This document shows, one piece after another, positions 25,257 to 35,140 of a stretch of DNA of 64,000 bases; within the stretch, counting starts at the first letter, position 1, and every line of letters starts with the position of its first letter. Under the pieces are notes generated by a model. That model ran no database searches. It had not been told where the DNA came from and was given only the letters and a program-made list of their open reading frames with translations. The position numbers and the translations under genes are program-made. Where the stretch lies: the NCBI RefSeq assembly GCF_024508275.1, contig NZ_CP101989.1:2728001-2792000 (forward strand), read 5' to 3'. The stretch is from Cellulomonas wangsupingiae. GTDB taxonomy: Bacteria > Actinomycetota > Actinomycetes > Actinomycetales > Cellulomonadaceae.

Positions 25257-25373
25257 CCCCCTCTCTCTCCCCCTCCCCCCCGCGACAGGTCGATCCAGTC
25301 ACTCCCTCACCCTCCCGTCCCGCCGCGCCGCGCCGCCGGTCCGCGGCGGCACCGGCTGTGGACGACGCGTCCG

Positions 25374-25396
25374 CTGTCGGCGCGGTTCGCTAGCGT
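25374..25396 (+). promoter_or_regulatory. Candidate PafBC-type damage promoter of recCBD
   Basis: CTGTCGGCG (25374-25382), 8 nt, then TAGCGT (25391-25396) and 7 nt to GTG 25404. Seven of nine positions fit the RecA-NDp consensus TTGTCRGTG at its exact spacing. No LexA box is seen here. Confidence 0.5.
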
Positions 25397-25403
25397 GCGT
25401 CGG

Positions 25404-28400
25404 GTGACGGCGGCAGGGCGGGGACGGTCGGGGACGACCGGGGCGGCGGGCCCGCTGCGCGTGCACACGTCCGAGCGCGCGGACGTCCTGGTCGACGCGC
25501 TCGGCGACCTGCTGACGCACCTGCCCGCGGGGACCGACCCGTTCGCCCGCGAGGTCGTCGCGGTCCCGACGCGGGGCGTCGAGCGGTGGGTCGCGCAGCG
25601 GCTCTCGCACCGCCTGGGCGCCGGTCCCGACGGCGAGGCCGGCGTGAGCGCACGCATCGACTTCGACCCGCCCGCGCGGTTGGTGGCGCGGGCCGTCGCC
25701 GACGCCACGGGGACCTCGCGCGACGACGACCCGTGGGAGCCCGAGCGCCTGGTGTGGCACGTGCTGCGCGCGGTCGACGACGCCGTCGCCCAGGCAATGA
25801 CGTGGGCCGGCCCCCTCGCCCGGCACCTGACCGACGAGCCGGGCGCCCGCGACGACGTGCGGGCCGGGCGTCGGCTGCGGCTCGCACGTCGCCTCGCCGG
25901 GGCGTTCGCGGCGTACGCCGCGCAGCGTCCGTCGCTGGTCGTCGCGTGGGCCGCGGGCCGCGACGACGACGGTGCGGGCGCGCCGTTGCCGGCCGACGTG
26001 GCCTGGCAGGCACCGCTGTGGCGCGCGGTCCGCGCCGCCGCCGCCACGCCGAGCCCCGCCGAGCTGCTCGCCGACGCCGTCGCAGCCCTGCGCACCGACC
26101 CGGACCGCGTCGACCTGCCCTCCCGCCTGTCCGTGCTCGGCCCGACCCGGCTGCCGCGCGCGCACGTCGACGTGCTGACCGCGCTGGCGGTCCACCGCGA
26201 CGTGCACCTGTGGCTGCCGCACCCGTCGGCCGCCCTGTGGCAGCGGGCGCAGCGGCACGCCACGACGGACGCCGCCGGCGTCGCGCCCCGGCGGCGCGCC
26301 GTGCCCACGATCGCCGTCCACCCCCTGCTCGCCTCGGCGGCACGGGACGCGACCGAGCTCGGGCTGCGCCTCGCGGCCGTCGGCGCGGACGTGACGCACC
26401 ACCCGGCGCCGGCGCCGGCGGCGACGGTGCTCGGTGCGCTGCAGGCGGCGCTGCGGGCGGACGAACGGCCGGCCGGCCGCACGGCCGTGGGCCCGGACGA
26501 CCGCAGCATCCAGGTCCACGCGTGCCACGGCCGCGGCCGGCAGGTCGAGGTGCTGCGCGAGGCCGTGCTGGGCGTCCTGGCCGACGACCCCACGCTGCAG
26601 CCCCGCGACGTCGTCGTGCTGTGCCCCGACGTCGAGGCGTTCGCACCGCTGGTCGTGGCCGCGTTCGGCGGTGCGGCGACCCCCGGCGAGCCCGACGACG
26701 CGGGCGCACCCGGCGGCGCACGTCCCGCGGTGCACCCCGGCCGCACCCTGCGGGTACGCGTCGCGGACCGCGCCCCGGCCCGCACCAACCCGCTGCTGCG
26801 GGTGCTCGCCGAGCTGCTCGCGCTCGCCGGGTCGCGCGTCACCGCGTCGGGGGTCGTGGACCTCGCGGGGCTGCCCGCGGTGCGCCGGCGCTTCGGGTTC
26901 GACGACGCGGATCTCGAGCGCGTGCGCGGGTGGGCCCTCGAGTCCGGGGTGCGCTGGGGTGAGGACCAGGTGCGACGCGCCCGGTACGGCCTCGGCGCCG
27001 TCGCCCAGGGCACGTGGCGCACGGCGACGGACCGGCTGCTGCTCGGCGTCGCGATGGCGGAGGAGGACCACAGGTTCGTCGGCTCGGCGCTGCCGCTGGA
27101 CGACGTGGACAGCACGGCCGTGGACCTCGCGGGCCGGTTCGCCGAGCTCGTCGAGCGGCTCACGGCCCTGCTCGACGAGCTCGAGGGCGTGCGACCCGCG
27201 TCCGCGTGGTTCGACGCCCTCGACCGCGCGCTCCTGCTGCTCACCGCCGCGGACCCCGCCGACGCGTGGCAGGAGGTCGGCGCCCGCGCCGTCCTGACGG
27301 AGGCGCGGACGTCCGCCGCGGGGGCCGACGTCCCGCTGCGCCTGCCCGACGTGGTCGCGCTGCTCGACCCGTACCTCGCGGGCCGCCCGACGCGCACCGG
27401 CTTCCGGACCGGCGCGCTCACGGTGTGCTCGCTGGAGCCGATGCGCGCCGTGCCGCACCGCGTGGTCTGCCTCCTCGGCCTGGACGACGGCGTGTTCCCG
27501 CGGGCCGGGGCACCCGACGGCGACGACGTCCTGGCACGCGACCCGCTGGTCGGCGAGCGCGACCGCCGGGCGGAGGACCGCCAGCTCTTCCTGGACGCGG
27601 TGACGGCCGCGGGCGACCACCTGCTGATCGTGCACAGCGGCGCGGACGAGCGCACCGGGGCGCCGCGCCCGCCCGCGGTGCCCGTGGGCGAGCTCCTGGA
27701 CGCGGTCGACGAGGCCGTCGAGCTGCCCGGCGGGCGACCGGCCCGCGAGGCCCTCGTGGTGCACCACCCGCTGCAGACGGTCGACGAGCGCAACTTCGTC
27801 CCGGGTGCGCTGGGCCGCCCGGGGCCGTTCAGCTTCGACGACGTGGACCGCGCGGCGGCGGTCGTCGCCCGCAGCCCGCGACGGCCCCGTCCCCCGCTGC
27901 TGGGCGCGCCGCTCCCGCCGCTCGACGAGCCGGTCCTCGACCTCGACGACCTGGTGGCTGCGCTGGAGCACCCGGTCAAGGCGTTCGTCCGCCGCCGGCT
28001 CGGCGTGCTCGTGCCCGGTGAGGTCGAGGACCTGGACGACCGGCTGCCGCTGACGCTCGCGCCGCTGGACGGCTGGGCGACCGGTGACCGGCTCCTCGCG
28101 GCCGTGCTGGACGGGGTGGACCTCGACCGCGCCGCGGCCGCCGAGCGGCGCCGGGGCAAGGTGCCGCCCGGCAACCTGGGCGGTGCGGCGCTCGCCGACG
28201 TCGCCACGCGCGTGGCCGCGGTCGCCGCGGCGGCCGTGCCCGTCCTGGGGGCGCCGGCCACGACCGTCGACGTCACCGTGCCCCTGCCCGGCGGCCGCGT
28301 CCTGACCGGCACGGTGCCCGGCGTGCACGGCGACGTCCTGGTCCGCGCGGTGTACGCCCGGCTGGGGGCCAAGCACCGGCTCCGGGCCTGGGTCCGCCTG

Positions 28401-28865
28401 CTGGCGCTCGTCGCCGGCCCGGAAGCGCCCCCGGTCCGCGGAGCCGCGACCGTCGGGCGCGGCCCGGGGACGCGCGCGACGGCGGCCACGTCGTGGCTCA
28501 CTCCCCCGTCCCCGGACGACGCGCGCCGCCTGCTCGCCGACCTGGTGGCCGTGCGGGACCGGGCGATGTGCGCGCCGCTGCCGCTGCCGGTCGCCGCCGC
28601 CGGCACGTACGCGCAGCGCCGCCACGGGCACGACGACCCGGCGGGCGCCCTGGCGGACGCCCAGCAGGTGCTGCGCGACCGCTTCGAGCACACCGACGAG
28701 TACCACGTGCTCGCCTGGGGCGACGGCTTCACCCTCACGGGCGTCGCGGGTGACCCGACGCCGGCCGACCGCGCCGCCTGGCCGGACGAGCCCACGCTCC
28801 TGGGCGCCCTGGCGCGCACGGTCTGGGACGCGCTGCTCACCCACGAGGGGCGGGGCCCGGCATGA
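25404..28865 (+). CDS. recC: Exodeoxyribonuclease V subunit gamma (RecC)
   Basis: An 1153-aa RecC. The N-terminal part has the inactivated helicase-like layout and the PTRGVERWVAQRLSHRLG signature. The middle has HACHGRGRQVEVLREAVL, the C-terminal third the LEPMRAVPHRVVCLLGLDDGVFPR segment and a dead-nuclease-like fold. RecC recognises Chi-like sites and bridges RecB and RecD. GTG 25404 is preferred over GTG 25395 because a -10 box ends 7 nt upstream. The stop overlaps recB by ATGA. Confidence 0.92.
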   Translation: MTAAGRGRSGTTGAAGPLRVHTSERADVLVDALGDLLTHLPAGTDPFAREVVAVPTRGVERWVAQRLSHRLGAGPDGEAGVSARIDFDPPARLVARAVADATGTSRDDDPWEPERLVWHVLRAVDDAVAQAMTWAGPLARHLTDEPGARDDVRAGRRLRLARRLAGAFAAYAAQRPSLVVAWAAGRDDDGAGAPLPADVAWQAPLWRAVRAAAATPSPAELLADAVAALRTDPDRVDLPSRLSVLGPTRLPRAHVDVLTALAVHRDVHLWLPHPSAALWQRAQRHATTDAAGVAPRRRAVPTIAVHPLLASAARDATELGLRLAAVGADVTHHPAPAPAATVLGALQAALRADERPAGRTAVGPDDRSIQVHACHGRGRQVEVLREAVLGVLADDPTLQPRDVVVLCPDVEAFAPLVVAAFGGAATPGEPDDAGAPGGARPAVHPGRTLRVRVADRAPARTNPLLRVLAELLALAGSRVTASGVVDLAGLPAVRRRFGFDDADLERVRGWALESGVRWGEDQVRRARYGLGAVAQGTWRTATDRLLLGVAMAEEDHRFVGSALPLDDVDSTAVDLAGRFAELVERLTALLDELEGVRPASAWFDALDRALLLLTAADPADAWQEVGARAVLTEARTSAAGADVPLRLPDVVALLDPYLAGRPTRTGFRTGALTVCSLEPMRAVPHRVVCLLGLDDGVFPRAGAPDGDDVLARDPLVGERDRRAEDRQLFLDAVTAAGDHLLIVHSGADERTGAPRPPAVPVGELLDAVDEAVELPGGRPAREALVVHHPLQTVDERNFVPGALGRPGPFSFDDVDRAAAVVARSPRRPRPPLLGAPLPPLDEPVLDLDDLVAALEHPVKAFVRRRLGVLVPGEVEDLDDRLPLTLAPLDGWATGDRLLAAVLDGVDLDRAAAAERRRGKVPPGNLGGAALADVATRVAAVAAAAVPVLGAPATTVDVTVPLPGGRVLTGTVPGVHGDVLVRAVYARLGAKHRLRAWVRLLALVAGPEAPPVRGAATVGRGPGTRATAATSWLTPPSPDDARRLLADLVAVRDRAMCAPLPLPVAAAGTYAQRRHGHDDPAGALADAQQVLRDRFEHTDEYHVLAWGDGFTLTGVAGDPTPADRAAWPDEPTLLGALARTVWDALLTHEGRGPA

Positions 28866-31800
28866 CCGCCACGACCGGTACCGACGTCTTCGACGTCTGC
28901 GGCCCCCTGCCCACGGGCACCACCGTGCTGGAGGCCAGCGCGGGCACGGGCAAGACCTTCACGATCGCGGCGCTCGCCGCCCGCTACGTCGCCGAGGGGC
29001 ACGCGCGCCTGCCCGAGCTCCTGCTCGTGACGTTCGGGCGCATGGCCACCAGCGAGCTGCGGGACCGGGTCCGCGCCCGGCTCGTCACGACGGAGCGCGC
29101 GCTGCGCGACGCCGGCGCCCGGACCAGCGACGACCCGCTGGTGCGGCACCTCGCGGACGTCGACGACGCCGAGCTGGCCCGGCGCCGCGACCGGCTCACC
29201 GTCGCGCTGTCCGAGGTCGACGCGGCGACGATCACCACCACGCACGGCTTCTGCCAGCAGATGCTGCGCGCGCTGGGCACCACGACCGGCGGCGGCGTCG
29301 TCGAACCGGGAGCGACGCTCCTGCCGGACGTCGCGGACCTCGAGGCCGAGGTCGTCGACGACCTGTACCTCGCGGCGTACGCGGGCGCCGACGTGCCCGT
29401 GCTGACCGTCGCCGACGCACGCGAGGTCGCCCGGGCCGCCGTCAGCGACCACGCGGCCGCGCTCGCGCCCGACGACGCACCGGCGGGCACCGCCCCGGAC
29501 CACCGCTACCGCCTGGCGGGAGCCGCCCGGCGCGAGATCGTGCGGCGGCGCCGCGCCGCGCACGTCGTCGACTACGACGACCTGCTGACCCTCCTGCACG
29601 CCGCGCTCACCGACCCGGCGACGGGCTCCGCAGCGGCCGAGCGCGTGCGCTCGCCGTACCGCGTCGTCATGGTCGACGAGTTCCAGGACACCGACCAGGT
29701 GCAGTGGCAGATCCTGCGCACCGCGTTCCACGGGCACCGCACGCTCGTGCTCATCGGGGACCCCAAGCAGGCGATCTACGCCTTCCGCGGCGCCGACGTG
29801 CACACGTACCTCGAGGCGCGGGAGGTCGCCTCCACGTCGACCCTGAGTCGGAACTGGCGGACGGACGGGCCCGTGCTCGACGGGCTCGCGCACCTCCTGG
29901 GCGGTGCCGCGCTGGGCGACCCGCGGATCGTCGTGCACCCCGTCGAGGCCGCGCACTCCCGCCGCCGGCTGGACGGGGGTCCGCCCGTGCTGGTGCGCCG
30001 CGTGACCCGCCGCGCGGTCGGTGCCGGCAGCGCGGCACCGCGCGTGGACACCGTGCGCTCGCTGGTCCACCGGGACGTGGCCGCGCAGGTGGTGCGGACG
30101 CTGGACGGCGCCCGGCTGCGCGACGGGGACGGGTGGCGCCCGGTGCTGCCCGGTGACGTGGCCGTGCTGGCGCGCCGGAACGCCGACGCGCTGGCGGTGC
30201 GCGAGGCGCTGGCGGCGGCGGGCGTGCCGGCCGTGGTCTCGGGGTTGTCGAGCGTCTTCTCGACGTCGGCGGCACGCGACTGGCTGGTGCTGCTCAGCGC
30301 GCTGGCGTCGACCGGCGACTCCGCGCGGGTCGCGGCGGCGGCGCTCACGCCGTTCGTCGGCTGGGACGCCGCGCGGCTCGCGGGTGCGGACGACGTCGAG
30401 CGCGAGGACCTCGCGGACCTGCTGCGCGGCTGGTCCCACGTGCTGGCCGGCCAGGGCGTCGCCGCCCTGCTGCAGGCGGCCGCCGCGGCGGGCCTGCACG
30501 AGCGGCTGGCCGCCCGGGTCGACGGCGAGCGCACGCTCACGGACGTGCGGCACGTCGGCGAGGTGCTGCACGCCGCGGCACGCGACGCGGGCCTCGGCGC
30601 GGCCGCCCTCACCGAGTGGCTGCGCGCGCGCATCGACCAGGCGGCGGGCGACTACGCCGAGGAGCGCAGCCGGCGCCTCGAGACGGACGCCGCGGCCGTG
30701 CAGGTGGTGACGGTGCACGCCGCGAAGGGCCTGGAGTTCCCGGTGGTCATGGTGCCGTTCGCCTGGGACCGCTTCGTGCCCCGCACCCCGACCGTGCTGC
30801 GGTACCACGACGAGGACGGCACGCGGCGGCTGCACGTCGGCGGCCCGGGCAGCGCGGGCTACGACGCCGCGCGCACGCGCCACCAGGCCGAGGAGTCCGG
30901 CGAGGACCTGCGCCTGGCGTACGTGGCGCTGACGCGGGCCGCCTCCCAGGTGGTGGTGTGGTGGGCGCCGAGCACCGTCTCGGCGTCCGGAGCGGTGGGG
31001 CGGCTGGCACTCGGTGCGCGCGACCCGCAAGGGCTGCCGCCGGACACCGTGCCCGTGCCGCGCGATGACCAGGCCGCCGCCGGGTTCGACGGGCTCGCGG
31101 TGCGGTCGGGCGGGACGGTGGTGCACGAGACCGTCGACGGGCCGCCGCCGGCGGTCCGGTGGGAGCCGGCACGCGGCGAGCCGGTCCCGCTCGAGGTCGC
31201 GCGCCTGCGCCGGGGCGTCGACACGACCTGGCGGCGCACCTCGTACTCCGGGCTGACGGCGGCCGCGCACGACGCGGGCCCCGCCGGACCGGGCGCCCCC
31301 GACCGCACCGGCGTCGCCGACGAGCCGGAGGACCCGGGGATCCAGGACGAGGCCGACGGCCCCGTGCCCGCGCCGCACGTGGGCTCCGGCGACGCCCCGG
31401 ACCCGGAGGTCCTGGCCGTCGTCACCCCGGACCCCGCGGCCGTCGCGGCGCTGCGGTCGGTGCCCTCGCCGCTGGGCGGCCTGCCCGGCGGCACCGCGTT
31501 CGGCACGCTCGTGCACCACGTGCTGGAGCAGGTCGACACCGCGGCCGACGACCTGGCGGCCGAGCTGCGTGCCCGCTGCGCGCAGGCCGTGGGGCCCGGA
31601 CGCGGGCTCGGCCTCGACCCGGACGCACTGGCCGACGCCCTGCTGCCCGCGCTGCACACCCCCGGCGGTCCCCTGCTCGGCAGCCGCACGCTCGCCCAGA
31701 TCGCGCCGCGGGACCGGCTGGCCGAGCTGGACCTGGAGCTCCCGCTCGCGGGCGGGGACCTGGACCCGGCCGGCCGCCGCCCGGCGACGCTGCACGACGT

Positions 31801-32317
31801 CGCGGACCTGCTGCGCGCGCACCTGCCGCCGGACGACCCGTTCGCCGCCTACGCGCAGCGGCTCGACGCGCTGCACGCCGACGTGCGGACCCGGCCGGCC
31901 GCGCTGCGCGGGTACCTGACCGGCAGCATCGACGCCGTCCTGCGCGTGGACGTCGACGGGGACACCCGGTACGTCGTCGTCGACTACAAGACCAACCGCC
32001 TGGGCCCGCCCGACGAGCCGCTCACCGCGTGGCACTACCGGCCCGCCGCGATGCGCACGGCGATGCTCGACGCGCACTACCCGCTGCAGCTGCTGCTCTA
32101 CACCGTCGCGCTGCACCGGTTCCTGCGGTGGCGGCTGCCGGGGTATGACCCGGACCGTCACCTGGGCGGCGGGGCGTACCTGTTCGTGCGCGGCATGTGC
32201 GGGCCGGACACGCCTGTGGTCGACGGCTCGCCGTGCGGTGTCGTGTCGTGGCGGCCACCCGCGGCGCTGGTCGTGGCGCTCTCCGCGCTCCTCGACGGCC
32301 GGGGGGCGTCCCGGTGA
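28862..32317 (+). CDS. recB: Exodeoxyribonuclease V subunit beta (RecB)
   Basis: An 1151-aa 3'-5' helicase-nuclease. Walker A is ASAGTGKT (25-32), Walker B MVDEFQDTD near residue 272, and motif V VVTVHAAKGLEFPVV. The C-terminal nuclease keeps the RecB metal/active-site set Asp1024 (GSIDAV), Asp1041 and Lys1043 (VDYKTNR). It unwinds and degrades DNA from double-strand ends and loads RecA. It overlaps recC and recD by 4 nt on each side, indicating coupled 1:1:1 synthesis. Confidence 0.95.
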   Translation: MTATTGTDVFDVCGPLPTGTTVLEASAGTGKTFTIAALAARYVAEGHARLPELLLVTFGRMATSELRDRVRARLVTTERALRDAGARTSDDPLVRHLADVDDAELARRRDRLTVALSEVDAATITTTHGFCQQMLRALGTTTGGGVVEPGATLLPDVADLEAEVVDDLYLAAYAGADVPVLTVADAREVARAAVSDHAAALAPDDAPAGTAPDHRYRLAGAARREIVRRRRAAHVVDYDDLLTLLHAALTDPATGSAAAERVRSPYRVVMVDEFQDTDQVQWQILRTAFHGHRTLVLIGDPKQAIYAFRGADVHTYLEAREVASTSTLSRNWRTDGPVLDGLAHLLGGAALGDPRIVVHPVEAAHSRRRLDGGPPVLVRRVTRRAVGAGSAAPRVDTVRSLVHRDVAAQVVRTLDGARLRDGDGWRPVLPGDVAVLARRNADALAVREALAAAGVPAVVSGLSSVFSTSAARDWLVLLSALASTGDSARVAAAALTPFVGWDAARLAGADDVEREDLADLLRGWSHVLAGQGVAALLQAAAAAGLHERLAARVDGERTLTDVRHVGEVLHAAARDAGLGAAALTEWLRARIDQAAGDYAEERSRRLETDAAAVQVVTVHAAKGLEFPVVMVPFAWDRFVPRTPTVLRYHDEDGTRRLHVGGPGSAGYDAARTRHQAEESGEDLRLAYVALTRAASQVVVWWAPSTVSASGAVGRLALGARDPQGLPPDTVPVPRDDQAAAGFDGLAVRSGGTVVHETVDGPPPAVRWEPARGEPVPLEVARLRRGVDTTWRRTSYSGLTAAAHDAGPAGPGAPDRTGVADEPEDPGIQDEADGPVPAPHVGSGDAPDPEVLAVVTPDPAAVAALRSVPSPLGGLPGGTAFGTLVHHVLEQVDTAADDLAAELRARCAQAVGPGRGLGLDPDALADALLPALHTPGGPLLGSRTLAQIAPRDRLAELDLELPLAGGDLDPAGRRPATLHDVADLLRAHLPPDDPFAAYAQRLDALHADVRTRPAALRGYLTGSIDAVLRVDVDGDTRYVVVDYKTNRLGPPDEPLTAWHYRPAAMRTAMLDAHYPLQLLLYTVALHRFLRWRLPGYDPDRHLGGGAYLFVRGMCGPDTPVVDGSPCGVVSWRPPAALVVALSALLDGRGASR

Positions 32318-34296
32318 GCGCGACCGAGGCGTGGACGGGCACGACCCCGCCCGGGCTGCCCGGCGCGGACGTCGACCCCGGCGACCCGCGTCGGCCGTGG
32401 CGCGCAGGGCCCCTGCTCGCGACCTTCGCCGCCGCGGGCGTCCTGACGTCGGCCGACGTGCGCGTCGCCGAGCGGTTGGGGCTGCTCACCGGTGAGGCCG
32501 ACCCGACGGTGCACCTGGCCGCGGCGCTGGCGGTGCGCGCGGTGCGGTCGGGCTCCGTGTGCGTGGACCTGGCCGACGCCCCGTCGCTCGCGGCCGAGGG
32601 CTCGCCGGAGGACCCCGACGCCCCGGCCCCGGACGTCGACCTCCCCTGGCCGGGGCTCGACCCGTGGACGGCGGCCGTGCGCCGCAGCCCGCTGGTCGCC
32701 GACGGCGTCGACGGGCCCGCCGACCGTCCCGTCCGGTGGGTCGACGGGCGCGTCTACCTCGACCGGTACTGGCGCGACGAGCAGGTCGTCCGCCGGGAGG
32801 TCGACGCGCGGCTCGTCGGGCTGCTCGACGTCGACGACGACGCCCTGCGCGCCGCCGTGCACGCACGGTTCGGCCGCCCGCAGGACGCCCGCCAGCGCCT
32901 CGCCGCGGCGACCGCGGCCCTGTCCCGGCTGACCGTCCTGACGGGCGGCCCGGGCACGGGCAAGACGACGACGGTCGCACGTCTGGTCGCTGTCCTGCGC
33001 GACGTCGCCGGACCCGGCCTGCGCGTCGCGCTCGCCGCGCCGACGGGCAAGGCCGCGGCGCGGCTGCAGGAGGCCGTGAACTCCGAGCTCGCCCGGTTGG
33101 CCGGTGGGACGGCCGACACGGCGGCCGTCACGCCGCTCGCGGCGTCGACGGTGCACCGCCTGCTGGGCTGGCGGCCGTCGGGCACGCGCTTCGCGCACGA
33201 CCGCACGCACCGGCTGCCCCACGACGTGGTCGTGCTCGACGAGGCGTCGATGGTCTCCCTGCCGCTGCTCGCGCGCGTGCTCGACGCCCTGCGCCCGGAC
33301 GCACGGCTGGTCCTCGTCGGCGACCCGGACCAGCTCGCGTCCGTCGAGGTCGGCGCGGTGCTGGGCGACCTCGTCACGCGGACGATGCGCCCCGGGCTCC
33401 TCCCCTCCCGGCTGGCGGCGGTGCTGCCGGACGACGTGCCGCGGTCGGCCTCGCCGAGCGGGGAGGCTGCCCAGCGCCGCCAGGGCGACGGCGCCCCCGA
33501 CGACGACGCACGCGACGCAGCCGCCCTGCACGGCGGCGTGGTCCGGCTCGTCGTTCCCCACCGCTTCGGCCACGACCTCGGTGCGCTGGCCGACGCGGTG
33601 CGTCGTGGCGACGCCGACACGACGCTCGAGCTGCTGCGGGCCGGCGGTGCGCACGCGTCGCTCGTCGAGCCCGCGGGTGGCACGCCCACCGACGACGAGG
33701 TGCCCGGGCTGCAGGTCGACGTCGGGGCGACAGGCGCGCGCATCCGGGCGTCCGCGCTCACCGGTGACGCCGCGGGCGCGCTCGAGGCGCTCGGCACCCA
33801 CCGGCTGCTGCTGGCGCACCGCCGTGGGCCGGCCGGTGTGGCCCGGTGGGCCGCGCTCGCGCAGCGCTGGGTCGAGGACGCGACGGGCGACCGCGCGCAC
33901 GGCCCATGGCCCGTGGGCCGTCCGCTGCTGGTCACCACGAACGACCGGACGACCGGGCTGTCCAACGGCGACACCGGCGTGGTCGTCGCCGACGGGGCCG
34001 GCGGCGTGGTCGCGGCGTTCGGGGACCCGCACGCGCCGCGGCTCGTGCGGCCTCACCGCCTGCCCGCGGTCGAGACCGTGCACGCCATGACCGTGCACCG
34101 CGCGCAGGGCAGCCAGTTCACGTACGTCACCGTCGTCCTGCCACCCGCGTCGTCACCGCTGCTGACCCGCGAGCTGCTCTACACCGCGATCACGCGGGCA
34201 CGCGAGAACGTGCGCGTCGTCGGCTCGGCCGACGCCGTGCGGGCCGCGGTCGAGCGCCCGGTCCGCCGCGCGAGCGGCCTGCGCTTCCCGCGGTAG
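32314..34296 (+). CDS. recD: Exodeoxyribonuclease V subunit alpha (RecD)
   Basis: A 660-aa superfamily 1B 5'-3' helicase. Walker A GGPGTGKT has Lys217; Walker B is VVLDEASMVSLPLL; then LVGDPDQLASVEVGAVLGDL and the C-terminal motif VHRAQGSQFTYV. GTG 32314 overlaps the recB stop (GTGA); the longer frame begins inside recB and lacks conservation. The gene completes the recC-recB-recD order. Confidence 0.93.
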   Translation: MSATEAWTGTTPPGLPGADVDPGDPRRPWRAGPLLATFAAAGVLTSADVRVAERLGLLTGEADPTVHLAAALAVRAVRSGSVCVDLADAPSLAAEGSPEDPDAPAPDVDLPWPGLDPWTAAVRRSPLVADGVDGPADRPVRWVDGRVYLDRYWRDEQVVRREVDARLVGLLDVDDDALRAAVHARFGRPQDARQRLAAATAALSRLTVLTGGPGTGKTTTVARLVAVLRDVAGPGLRVALAAPTGKAAARLQEAVNSELARLAGGTADTAAVTPLAASTVHRLLGWRPSGTRFAHDRTHRLPHDVVVLDEASMVSLPLLARVLDALRPDARLVLVGDPDQLASVEVGAVLGDLVTRTMRPGLLPSRLAAVLPDDVPRSASPSGEAAQRRQGDGAPDDDARDAAALHGGVVRLVVPHRFGHDLGALADAVRRGDADTTLELLRAGGAHASLVEPAGGTPTDDEVPGLQVDVGATGARIRASALTGDAAGALEALGTHRLLLAHRRGPAGVARWAALAQRWVEDATGDRAHGPWPVGRPLLVTTNDRTTGLSNGDTGVVVADGAGGVVAAFGDPHAPRLVRPHRLPAVETVHAMTVHRAQGSQFTYVTVVLPPASSPLLTRELLYTAITRARENVRVVGSADAVRAAVERPVRRASGLRFPR

Positions 34297-34322
34297 CGGC
34301 AGCGGGCCCGCGGCAGCATCGC

Positions 34323-34790
34323 TCACGCACCCATCGAGAGCGCGCGCATGGCGCGACCATCGAAGGACGGACGTGTGGGCAGCGCACCCAGCCTCCTTCC
34401 CAGCTCGCCACGTAGCGCGGCCGACTCCTCCATCACCATGATCCGCATCACGACGGAGGAGTGCCGACCACGCAGCTCCACGAGGTCGTCGCCACGCGGC
34501 ACCCAGACGTAGTCGAGCCCGCTGATGTCGCAGACGGGCATCGCTGTCACGTGACGCCGAGTCTGCTCCACGAGGCGGTCGCCATCGATCCAGTGCCGCC
34601 TGACCGGACAGCATGCGACGTACACGACGGCGCCGATGACGCACGCGCCGACGGACGCCGGCCGCAACGGCCCAGCGAACGTGAGCACGCACAGCGGGAC
34701 TCCCACCAGGAGGCCGATTGCTGCGAGGGCGGCAGCGTTGACGCGGCCTTGCTCCTCGCTGATGAACTCCCGTCCCTGTGCGGGCACCAT
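34323..34790 (-). CDS. Hypothetical two-TM protein with PH-like C-terminal part
   Basis: A 155-aa protein. It has a short cytoplasmic N-terminus, two TM helices (about residues 20-60) and a beta-rich tail followed by a helix. That layout resembles small bacterial PH-domain membrane proteins. No named family is recognised. ATG 34790 has GGAG 5 nt upstream. Two further proteins with the same layout lie on the other side of cstA. Confidence 0.6.
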   Translation of the reverse strand: MVPAQGREFISEEQGRVNAAALAAIGLLVGVPLCVLTFAGPLRPASVGACVIGAVVYVACCPVRRHWIDGDRLVEQTRRHVTAMPVCDISGLDYVWVPRGDDLVELRGRHSSVVMRIMVMEESAALRGELGRRLGALPTRPSFDGRAMRALSMGA

Positions 34791-34907
34791 CCACTCCTCA
34801 CGTGGGTCCTCGAACCCTCGAACCCTGCCGCACCTTCCCCTGCCCTGGCCAGAGGCCCGAGACCGTCATGCCGACGATGCCGCGCTTCCGAAGGCGGGCG
34901 CGCGACA

Positions 34908-34949
34908 GGCCCGGACCCGGGCGGCTCTCGCCTGCCCCGGGCCCGGGCC
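34908..34949 (-). terminator. Imperfect GC hairpin after the ybdD-like gene
   Basis: Two arms rich in CCCGG (34908-34922 and 34934-34949) can form a hairpin just beyond the ybdD stop. Pairing has mismatches, so confidence is modest. Confidence 0.4.
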
Positions 34950-34956
34950 CCTCGCC

Positions 34957-35139
34957 TCAGCAGCAGCTCTCGTGCGCCACGCGCTCGCGCGCGTCGTCGC
35001 GTGCCCGCCACCACTGGGCGCGGGTCAGCGGCGGGTGGTCGCCGTGGTGGGTGGCGTGCGCGGCGACGTACCGGTCGTACGCCGCCTCACCCGTCATCTC
35101 CCGCACGTACCACCGCACGGCACGGAGCACCTTCCTCAT
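34957..35139 (-). CDS. YbdD/YjiX family small protein
   Basis: A 60-aa protein with the family signature: a basic start (MRKVLRAVRWYVREM TGE), YDRYVAAHATHHGDHPPL, and a terminal Cys-Cys. YbdD/YjiX proteins are always encoded next to CstA or BtsT and are needed for pyruvate uptake. It starts 1 nt after the cstA stop, so the two are translationally coupled. Confidence 0.88.
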   Translation of the reverse strand: MRKVLRAVRWYVREMTGEAAYDRYVAAHATHHGDHPPLTRAQWWRARDDARERVAHESCC

Positions 35140-35140
35140 C

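Noticed and set aside
25257..25283. C/T-rich tract between the GDPD and recC genes
   Set aside because: Low-complexity spacer; no gene, repeat unit or structure could be supported.
25307..32161. A minus-strand open frame of about 2280 codons across recCBD
   Set aside because: It has the Arg/Ala/Pro-rich composition of an antisense shadow of high-GC genes. The opposite strand encodes RecC, RecB and RecD with all motifs.
34818..34832. Repeated TCGAACC as an SOS site
   Set aside because: The repeats are direct, not inverted, and no promoter lies beside them.
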